From positions 1-5,327 of the forward strand of contig JAJQAS010000102.1 in assembly GCA_021203685.1 (NCBI GenBank): a stretch of DNA of 5,327 bases, in the 5' to 3' direction. This stretch comes from Clostridiales bacterium. GTDB lineage: Bacteria > Bacillota > Clostridia > Oscillospirales > Oscillospiraceae. The position numbers and the translations under genes were made by a program. Positions 1 through 5,175 of the stretch are shown here, piece after piece (position 1 is the stretch's first letter; every line of letters begins with the position of its first letter). The notes under the pieces were generated by a model. It was not told where the DNA came from and did no database searches. It was given only the letters and a program-made list of their open reading frames with translations.

Positions 1-2
1 AA

Positions 3-1421
3 TATATCAGCGGATGCCCTTATCTGAAACTGACGGAGGTCTATTCGGACAACGGCAAAACCGGCACGGTGTTTGACCGCCCGGCTTGGAACCGTCTGAT
101 GGAGGATGTGAAAACAGGCAAGGTAGAGGCCATCGTAGTTCGTGATCTCAGCCGTTTTGGGCGCGATTACATCGAGGTCGGCAACTATCTGGAGAAGATA
201 TTTCCGGCGCTTGGGACACGGTTCATCTCCGTCAAAGAGAATTTCGATAATTTCACCTGTGACGGCTCTACGGAGTCCCTGTCGGTGTCGCTCCAAAACC
301 TGATTAACGCCCTCTACTCCAGGGACATCTCCCGGAAAGTAGCCACTGCGCTTATGGCGCAACAGCAAAACGGCACCTTCCGCAATCGGAACCTTCCTTA
401 TGGATATGTGTGGAATGAAGATAAAACTGCCTACGCGATTGACGAGGAAGCGGCTGTCCATTTGCGGGACATCTTCCGCTGGAAGCTGGAAGGGGCTTCG
501 ATCAATCAGATATTGCAACGGATTGAGGATTCCGGTGTCTCCAACCCCGAACTAAGAAAACGGGAAACTGGCCTCCGTGAAGGTGATTGCGTCGGCCAGG
601 GATGGGGAAGGTCAACAATCAATTCCATCCTCCAAAATCCTGTTTACTTGGGTCATACCGTACACGGGAAAGCTCGGTCAGAAGTTTATAAGGGACGGAA
701 AAGACGCCGTTGTCCGGCGGAAGAATGGATTGTTTATGAGAATACCCATCCAGCCCTTGTATCTCAGGAGGATTTTGATTCAGTACAAGCCATGCTTGCG
801 GAGGCCAGCGCAGAGGCTCAACAAAAAAGAGCTGAGAGCGCCAGCTTCCGGGCATCTATGATTGACCTTTTTGATAAGCGATGCTTCTGTGGCGACTGTG
901 GCAAGCGGATGTATTTCCGCCGCCATAGGCTGGACAAGGTTGTCCCTGAAAGATGGGCAGGCACTTATAATTGCAGCACGTTCACTTCCCGGAGACATGA
1001 AACCTGCACTAACCATCATATCCGTCAGGGTGTTTTAGAAGAAAAGGTGTTCCACGCCATTCAGGATCAGCTCAAAATTGCTCTGGATTATGACAAACTC
1101 CTGGGGCTCCTGAAAGGCAGCACCGGTGAGGCGAATATGAAGGAAAAATACAATGCTGCTGTTTCCAGTGTCAGCATCAAGCTGAATGCTCTGAGTCAGA
1201 AGCGCTCCCGTCTCTATGATAATTATGTGGACGGGACGCTCACGGAATCGGAGTATCTGTATAGAAAATGTCGTATTCTCCGATTTAAAACAACAGCTCA
1301 CACTCGTAAAAGAGTTAGGCGTACATCCAAAAGACAAAACGGACATCATCAAAAAGATGGAGCGGGCAGCCGCAAAAAAGCGGCAGCGGGCAAAGCGGAA
1401 GATTCAGGTATTGAAACATAA
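3..1421 (+). CDS. Large serine recombinase (TndX/TnpX-like), 5' partial, frame-shifted C-terminus
   Basis: Site-specific recombinase that would excise or integrate a mobile element by serine-mediated strand exchange. The frame is open from the left edge, so the N-terminus and catalytic serine lie outside the window. A GTG at 69 is internal to the catalytic domain and is not the real start. Visible are the rest of the resolvase catalytic domain (DNGKTGT near 42-62, then VVRDLSRFGRDY at 135-170), the recombinase DNA-binding domain (about 400-790), and a zinc ribbon with cysteines between 882 and 1007 (C-x-C-x2-C, then two single Cys). A coiled-coil module follows, ending DGTLTESEYLYRK near 1268. 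After that the reading becomes basic and unlike the family (RKRVRRTSKRQ) until the stop at 1419. The normal C-terminus is found in another frame, so the product is probably inactive or altered. The family call is firm. Confidence 0.9.
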   Translation, partial: YISGCPYLKLTEVYSDNGKTGTVFDRPAWNRLMEDVKTGKVEAIVVRDLSRFGRDYIEVGNYLEKIFPALGTRFISVKENFDNFTCDGSTESLSVSLQNLINALYSRDISRKVATALMAQQQNGTFRNRNLPYGYVWNEDKTAYAIDEEAAVHLRDIFRWKLEGASINQILQRIEDSGVSNPELRKRETGLREGDCVGQGWGRSTINSILQNPVYLGHTVHGKARSEVYKGRKRRRCPAEEWIVYENTHPALVSQEDFDSVQAMLAEASAEAQQKRAESASFRASMIDLFDKRCFCGDCGKRMYFRRHRLDKVVPERWAGTYNCSTFTSRRHETCTNHHIRQGVLEEKVFHAIQDQLKIALDYDKLLGLLKGSTGEANMKEKYNAAVSSVSIKLNALSQKRSRLYDNYVDGTLTESEYLYRKCRILRFKTTAHTRKRVRRTSKRQNGHHQKDGAGSRKKAAAGKAEDSGIET

Positions 1422-1743
1422 TAAAATGATGACGTATGAAGCCTATGCCGAGGGCAAAAAAGATCTTGCATGGTACAATGCGGAAAAAGAAAAAATTGAC
1501 GCGGAGATTGAACAACTTAAAAAGACCGCTGAAGATACAGAAGCGGAAATAACGCAGGTAGTGACAACGGCAGGCGAAGAAGACAAAGAGTGTACAGACA
1601 TTGCCAAAGGAGTTTTTGTCCCGTCCATGCAGATGTCAGCCGCTTTTGTAGAGGGTGTCTATGTCCATGAAAATGGAGTGATTGAAATAAGATACAGGTT
1701 CGATGACCATATTATGGATATATATGAAGAAACCGGCACTTGA
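1258..1743 (+). pseudogene. C-terminal fragment of a (second) serine recombinase, out of frame
   Basis: This segment is in the +1 frame relative to the upstream recombinase. It reads IENVVFSDLKQQL, then a long charged coiled coil (KHNKMMTYEAYAEGKKDLAW), then a terminal beta-like segment (GVYVHENGVIEIRYRF). That ending is the usual C-terminus of large serine recombinases, where family members carry a V-Y-E/H-x-x-x-I-E-I-x-[FY]-R/K-F pattern. It has no ribosome binding site of its own; the ATG at 1216 lies inside the upstream gene. Its first 79 codons (1258-1494) parallel the upstream module at 1032-1268, which suggests it came from a different recombinase gene and not from the continuation of the first. 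A simple one-base insertion in a single gene is the alternative explanation. Confidence 0.75.
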
Positions 1744-1760
1744 ATAACCAGGAACAAACA

Positions 1761-1780
1761 GCAAAAATTTTTAATTTTGC
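1761..1780. other. Short AT-rich dyad downstream of the recombinase
   Basis: Arms GCAAAA (1761-1766) and TTTTGC (1775-1780) are separated by 8 bases, 17 bases after the recombinase stop. A second weak dyad, AAACAG (1756-1761) with CTGTTT (1791-1796), runs into a T-rich stretch. This could be a weak terminator or a recombinase or regulator binding site. The low GC content makes a strong terminator unlikely. Confidence 0.25.
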
Positions 1781-1801
1781 GCAAACGAACCTGTTTTTAT
1801 A

Positions 1802-1831
1802 TTGAAATAGTACCGGCTATTCGAGTATAAT
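1802..1831 (+). promoter_or_regulatory. Sigma-A type promoter of the PD-(D/E)XK gene
   Basis: TTGAAA at 1802-1807, an 18-base spacer, and a perfect TATAAT at 1826-1831. Transcription should begin near 1838, giving a leader of only about 20 bases before the ATG at 1857. The gene therefore seems to be expressed independently of the recombinase upstream. Confidence 0.75.
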
Positions 1832-1856
1832 GTATACATAGAACGGAGGCGGTGAG

Positions 1857-2948
1857 ATGTCTCTGACTTCAATGCTAAATTCAGATACAGTGTTCAGGGA
1901 GATTATTAAAGAACACCTGCTTGGAAAAGAAAGCTTTGTCTCAAGCAAGCATGGGAAACCATTTGCGACGAAATATACTGTCCTTGTCTCAAATACCTTT
2001 ACAAACAACTATTACAGCTCACTTTCCGGCACAGCGTTTGATTACGCGGCAAGAATCATTGTTGCCAACAAATCAGCGCCGAGGAACAGGGAAGAGCTGC
2101 TTGAAGAGATAAAGAAAGTATTGATACATACCTGTGCTGAAAGAGGACTGGCGACGGCAAAATGTAAATGTTGTGACAATACAATATCCGAAGCACTGAA
2201 TGACCGCTATCTCGAAGCAATTAAGAGTATAACAGGGTATTTTAACGGAACTAATAAACTCAAAGACATCATACCGGATTGCTGCTTCTTTGCACGTCTC
2301 GATAGCATCGTGCGCTCCGGCGGTAAGATGCCAAGAGATGGATGCGCAGGCTTGTTAAACCAAATACCGAAGGAACTTTTGACAGATGTAGAACGGCTCT
2401 GCAATGTGTTTCAGAGGGCATTTATCATAAGCGAAAACATACACGAAGGCAGCAGCGCTACATATAACCCTTCATTCGGAACCATGAGTGCAAATTGCCA
2501 AGGCGCTGAAGGCGATATTTATATAGACGGCACACTTTATGATTTCAAAACGACGAAATCACCCGGTTATTCATGGACAGATGCTGCCCAGATATACGCA
2601 TATTATCTGCTGGATTGCCTGAGACGAATATCCGGTGAAAAGGCAGAAAAAACAATCGACGGTCAGATTGAAAGAATCGCATTGTATAAAGCGAGATTTG
2701 GGATTGTTGAAAGCTTTGATGTAAGGCGGATACCGAAAGTGCAGCTGACTGATACTTTGATAAAGCTTAAAAATCACTTGTGTGTGGAGCGTATATCAGG
2801 GAAAAGCACAGGAGATATGAGCACAACAGGAACAACGGCGGATATTGCTGCAGCGGCGGCAATGGGGAATATTCAGGCCGAGATGGCTGTGAAGCTGGGA
2901 GATAAGAAAATCCGAGAGTGGGTAGACAGCCTTTGGAATAAAAAGTAA
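1857..2948 (+). CDS. PD-(D/E)XK nuclease-like protein
   Basis: A 363-residue protein with no signal peptide or membrane segment, so cytosolic. The start is set by GGAGG at 1845-1849, seven bases before ATG. The C-terminal half carries a PD-(D/E)XK nuclease-like core: NPSFG (204-208), GAEGDIYIDG with Asp220, DFKTTK (229-234) giving the Asp-x-Lys motif, then AAQIYAYYLL (243-252), which resembles the Gln-containing helix of RecB-like nucleases. ALYKARFG (275-282) looks like the final core strand. GTAFDY (59-63 region) and LDSIVRSG (148-155) also recur, as I recall, in an uncharacterised family with this core. A CKCC cluster (103-106) could bind metal, but this is unproven. The tail (about 315-345) is Thr/Ala-rich and low in complexity. 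A DNA-cleaving role, for example in defence, is inference: it stands alone, with no helicase or methylase partner visible. The exact family is unassigned. Confidence 0.72.
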   Translation: MSLTSMLNSDTVFREIIKEHLLGKESFVSSKHGKPFATKYTVLVSNTFTNNYYSSLSGTAFDYAARIIVANKSAPRNREELLEEIKKVLIHTCAERGLATAKCKCCDNTISEALNDRYLEAIKSITGYFNGTNKLKDIIPDCCFFARLDSIVRSGGKMPRDGCAGLLNQIPKELLTDVERLCNVFQRAFIISENIHEGSSATYNPSFGTMSANCQGAEGDIYIDGTLYDFKTTKSPGYSWTDAAQIYAYYLLDCLRRISGEKAEKTIDGQIERIALYKARFGIVESFDVRRIPKVQLTDTLIKLKNHLCVERISGKSTGDMSTTGTTADIAAAAAMGNIQAEMAVKLGDKKIREWVDSLWNKK

Positions 2949-3383
2949 ACAGTTAAAACAGAATCCGGAGTGGATTTTTCAGGGCAAGAAATATATAAAG
3001 ACCTACAACTTGACCATTGAGAGATGACAGTGGCAAACGCAATGCTGTTATATTTACAGCAACTTGGCGGGGAGGAAGCCAGGAAACTTGTGCGTCCAAT
3101 CGTGGATGTAAATATGTAATCGATTGACGGAAGTACGGCACAGCCTGTACAGAACGTAATAGATGGTGCAAAACTCGCGGAAGTAATCGATCTGGCAGTT
3201 GGATTTGCCGCAGAGTTATTTGAAAACGGATGGGACACCGAAGACGAGTCTTCCACACAGATGAAAAACGATGTTGTCACCACGCTCTCATCCATAAAGG
3301 GCAGCACCATTGTACAGAACATGGGCGCAGACTTCGCGGAGTTTGTGATGCGTAGCGGCAGATGGGTGTGGACATTACAGTAG
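2949..3383 (+). pseudogene. Decayed ORF of unknown function, in frame after the nuclease gene
   Basis: Directly after the nuclease stop (TAA, 2946-2948) the same frame keeps protein-like composition up to a TAG at 3381-3383, interrupted by TGA at 3018 and TAA at 3117. The pieces read GVDFSGQEIYKDLQLDH, then MTVANAMLLYLQQLGGEEAR and onward, then an 87-codon stretch with AKLAEVIDLAVGFAAELFEN, MKNDVVTTLSSIKGS and ADFAEFVMRSGRWVW. These look like amphipathic helices of a real protein. There is no convincing ribosome binding site, and the last piece lacks an ATG, so intact expression is unlikely. It may be a degenerate gene, or a former extension of the nuclease protein. I do not recognise the family. 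The long antisense ORF over this region is its mirror and was discarded. Confidence 0.45.
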
Positions 3384-3471
3384 ATACTACGAAAAGTCTG
3401 AAAATCGGCGCACAAGACCAAAAAATGACGGAAAGCCGCAGAAAGTTAATAAAACATTCTCAAAACGGACC

Positions 3472-3500
3472 TTGATTACAAGGCAGGTTTGAAGTATAAT
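3472..3500 (+). promoter_or_regulatory. Strong sigma-A promoter ahead of the structured RNA
   Basis: TTGATT at 3472-3477, a 17-base spacer, and a perfect TATAAT at 3495-3500 predict a transcript starting near 3507. That is about 20 bases before the outer stem of the RNA and about 305 bases before the next start codon. So long an untranslated leader with an ideal promoter supports a functional RNA here. The 88 bases before it (3384-3471) hold nothing I can name. Confidence 0.75.
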
Positions 3501-3527
3501 AAAGTTGGAATCAGAGATGGTTTTCGT

Positions 3528-3712
3528 GTAGCGGCACGTAAAAGCTGGACTGTGCTTGGGCAGGGTAAGTTCCAAGACGCTTAAGATGCTCGGAAGGGTA
3601 TCGCGCCCATACCAGGGAGATACGGTGAGTCCGCGCCCGGGGACTTAATTTTTCGGCGACTAATTGATGTTCGGAAGGACATCCCGGCTGACAGCCAGCA
3701 GTAAACCGCTAT
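3528..3712 (+). ncRNA. Structured RNA of about 185 nt, family not assigned
   Basis: No ORF explains this stretch, but nested pairing does. P1: 3528-3534 with 3706-3712 (GUAGCGG/CCGCUAU). P2: 3544-3553 with 3691-3699 (GCUGG-A-CUGU against ACAGCCAGC, one bulged A). Inside are P3 3555-3560/3571-3576, P4 3585-3591/3596-3602, P5 3628-3632/3641-3645 and P6 3666-3672/3677-3683. P4 and P6 are near-copies (GAUGCUC and GAUGUUC on the 5' side), both closed by a GGAA tetraloop. CGCGCCC occurs twice (3602-3608, 3632-3638). Purine-rich internal loops (CACGUAAAA opposite AGUAAA) separate P1 from P2. No GC hairpin with a U-run follows, so the transcript may continue into the gene at 3814. It could therefore be a cis-regulatory leader, or a small RNA processed from it. 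Pairing is by eye, without covariation. Confidence 0.72.
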
Positions 3713-3797
3713 TTTAAGAAAAAGATGCTGTGATGGCTTGATTGTTATCCGGCTGAAATCGAATAGATATGGCAGATTAGATTGTATGTGATATAGA

Positions 3798-3804
3798 AGA
3801 GGAG
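3798..3804 (+). promoter_or_regulatory. Ribosome binding site that sets the start at 3814
   Basis: AGAGGAG lies nine bases before ATG 3814. An in-frame TTG at 3808 would sit only three bases from the GGAG core, so ATG 3814 is preferred. Confidence 0.7.
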
Positions 3805-3813
3805 AAATTGATT

Positions 3814-4350
3814 ATGACTACCGATGAATTGGATAATCTGCTAAACCCGGTGATTAAATCCATACCGGAATTGCGAAAGAAGTGGGAAGAAAAAAAGGCA
3901 CAGGGACAAAAGAGTGAGCAAGGATCAGGGAATATCCAGTCGGTTATCGAGATTCCTCCTGATTTTTGGTTTATTGAGATTCCAAGAAAAGTGTATTGTG
4001 GGCTGGTTAAAATGATTCCGGAAGGGTGCATTTCGTCAGAAAAATCTATCTTGGATTTTCTCAGAAGTTACCTCGAATCAAAGATGCCGGGATGTACCGA
4101 AGGAGTTGCTCTTACTGTAGAGTCATGTACGGTACTTGAGGAACATGGGCCTGGTTTTCCTTCGTGGAGGCTTGTGTCTCGGTACGGACTTTTGAGACGA
4201 ACAGATGATGGAACATATCCGGATGAAATGCAGTTAATCCAAGAAGGTCTGGAAACTGAATCATGCGGAGCAGGTGGGAAATCAAAACGTGTTGTGGATT
4301 ACAAAAAGCATATGGTTGATTGGGAGAATTTGCTTGGGATAAAATTTTAA
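3814..4350 (+). CDS. MGMT/ATL-fold alkyltransferase-like protein without the reactive Cys
   Basis: A 178-residue soluble protein whose C-terminal two-thirds follow the O6-alkylguanine-DNA alkyltransferase / alkyltransferase-like (ATL) DNA-binding domain. IPEGCISSEKSILDFLRS (68-85) matches the conserved IPEGxVTTYGDIA helix-turn-helix start. FPSWRLVSRYGLL (115-127) matches the active-site loop P-C-H-R-V-V. A Gln/Glu-containing helix (QLIQEGLE, 140-147) and RVVDYKKHMVDW (159-170) match the end of the fold. The methyl-accepting Cys-His pair reads Ser-Trp here, so direct alkyl transfer is not expected. ATL proteins likewise lack that Cys and bind alkylated bases to recruit nucleotide excision repair. 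The N-terminus (1-45) is charged and specific to this protein or subfamily. It is the first gene after the structured RNA and probably shares its transcript. The function is inferred from the fold; a DNA-binding regulator is also possible. Confidence 0.65.
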   Translation: MTTDELDNLLNPVIKSIPELRKKWEEKKAQGQKSEQGSGNIQSVIEIPPDFWFIEIPRKVYCGLVKMIPEGCISSEKSILDFLRSYLESKMPGCTEGVALTVESCTVLEEHGPGFPSWRLVSRYGLLRRTDDGTYPDEMQLIQEGLETESCGAGGKSKRVVDYKKHMVDWENLLGIKF

Positions 4351-4361
4351 CATGCTATTAT
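4334..4361 (+). promoter_or_regulatory. Possible weak promoter of the DUF3791-DUF3990 operon
   Basis: TTGGGA at 4334-4339, a 16-base spacer and TATTAT at 4356-4361 overlap the end of the alkyltransferase-like gene. The 70-odd bases that follow contain the direct repeat GCTAAGCTAAGC (4384-4395), which might be an operator. Read-through from the promoter at 3472 is an alternative. Confidence 0.3.
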
Positions 4362-4438
4362 AGAATCGCTATGGTCGCTGTGCCGCTAAGCTAAGCAGGA
4401 TAAGACGAGTAAAAATTCTAGCGAAAGGAGAGGTGAAT

Positions 4439-4663
4439 ATGGCTCAGAGTGAGAAAAATATTTTGGAATATATCGTTGTATGTGTCAGCGAGTTCGCAAA
4501 TCGATATAATATACACATGAAAGATGCCTATTCTTATCTCCGCAAATATAAAGGCATTGATTATCTGTGCGAGTTTTATGACGTTGAGCATACGCTGTCG
4601 TTTGAGGATGCAATAGATGATTTAACTGTAATTTGCCGTAGGAACGGAGGCGCAATAGCTTGA
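4439..4663 (+). CDS. DUF3791 family small protein, putative antitoxin or partner
   Basis: A 74-residue, mainly helical cytosolic protein. It matches the DUF3791 pattern: NILEYIVVCVSEFANRYNI (7-25), DAYSYLRKYKGIDYLCEFYD (29-48), then VEHTLSFEDAIDDL (49-62). The start is ATG 4439 because AAAGGAG at 4424-4430 is ideally spaced; the GTG at 4433 falls too close. The stop TGA (4661-4663) overlaps the TTG start of the next gene by two bases within the string TTGA, so the two are translationally coupled. DUF3791 genes are commonly found beside DUF3990 genes, which supports a partner role. The biochemical function is not established from the sequence, and the antitoxin role is inference from size, order and coupling. 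Confidence 0.8.
   Translation: MAQSEKNILEYIVVCVSEFANRYNIHMKDAYSYLRKYKGIDYLCEFYDVEHTLSFEDAIDDLTVICRRNGGAIA
4646..4650 (+). promoter_or_regulatory. Ribosome binding site supporting a TTG start at 4660
   Basis: GGAGG lies inside the end of the DUF3791 gene, nine bases before TTG 4660. The next residues, KLFHGS, are the conserved beginning of the DUF3990 family, so TTG is the true start despite being a rare initiation codon. Confidence 0.75.
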
Positions 4664-5175
4664 AACTGTTCCATGGTTCTAATGTAGAGATAAAAGAAGT
4701 CGACCTTACAAAGTGTGCGCCGTATAAAGATTTCGGGAAAGGTTTTTATACAACGACTCTCGAAGACCAGGCATGGCGTATGGCACACAGAAGGGCGAGA
4801 CTGGATGGCGGCGTGCCAACTGTTACGATATTTGAAATCCCAGATGATTTGACAGAAAACAACGAGTTGCATTTCCGTGTGTTTCCGGACAAACCCACAG
4901 TGGAATGGGCGATTTTTATAAAAAACAATCGTGACCGGAAGTTCAGGGACATATCAAGCATGGAGTGCAATACCGATAACAAGTACGATGTTGTCATCGG
5001 GCCTGTGGCTAACGACACAGTCGGTCTGTTAATAAGGCAGTTTTCAAGAGGAACAATCAACGCTGAGTATCTTAGAAAAGAATTTGACTTTGGAACGCTG
5101 ACAAATCAGTATACTTTTCACACTGAAAAGGCTCTGAACTATCTGAGAAGGGTAGGCGTTGAGTATGACAAATGA
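4660..5175 (+). CDS. DUF3990 protein, ADP-ribosyltransferase-like, putative toxin
   Basis: A 171-residue cytosolic protein covering the whole DUF3990 length. KLFHGS (2-7) with His5 and DFGKGFYTTT (24-33) with Tyr30 resemble the His and Tyr motifs of the H-Y-E group of ADP-ribosyltransferases; to my knowledge DUF3990 is placed in the ADP-ribosyl fold clan. TVEWAIFIKNNR (80-91) and YDVVIGPVANDTV (109-121) are family signatures. NQYTFHTEKALNYL (149-162) sits where the third catalytic motif would be, with Gln150 where PARP-type enzymes have Glu. If active, it would transfer ADP-ribose from NAD+ to a protein, nucleic acid or small-molecule target, which cannot be read from sequence. It begins with TTG overlapping the previous stop, and its end overlaps the next gene by 11 bases. 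Gene order and coupling suggest the toxin of a three-gene unit; that role is inferred. Confidence 0.8.
   Translation: MKLFHGSNVEIKEVDLTKCAPYKDFGKGFYTTTLEDQAWRMAHRRARLDGGVPTVTIFEIPDDLTENNELHFRVFPDKPTVEWAIFIKNNRDRKFRDISSMECNTDNKYDVVIGPVANDTVGLLIRQFSRGTINAEYLRKEFDFGTLTNQYTFHTEKALNYLRRVGVEYDK

Noticed and set aside
577..861. A 94-codon + strand ORF and several minus-strand ORFs within the recombinase
   Set aside because: These are alternate-frame readings of a well-supported recombinase coding region with no family pattern of their own.
1216..1743. Programmed ribosomal frameshift joining the two recombinase frames
   Set aside because: No slippery heptamer with a downstream stem is evident at 1258-1290, and the second frame repeats a module instead of continuing it, so a rearrangement explains the data better.
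2873..3421. A 182-codon ORF on the minus strand
   Set aside because: It is Ser/Cys-rich with no domain pattern and no good ribosome binding site. It is exactly the antisense register of the + strand nuclease tail and coding remnant, whose stop codons read as Ser/Leu on the minus strand.
3601..3699. Possible cobalamin riboswitch, because AGGGAGATACGGTGAGTCC resembles the GGGAA-GGTG-TCC core and AGCCAG resembles the 3' box
   Set aside because: The ACTGT box and the full 3' box (AGTCAGGAGACCTGCC) are not present, and the observed stems do not follow the cobalamin layout. An Infernal search should still be run.
3528..3712. T-box leader, group II intron or retron RNA
   Set aside because: There is no T-box GGTGGNACCGCG sequence with antiterminator, no GTGYG intron boundary or domain V, and no reverse transcriptase in the window.
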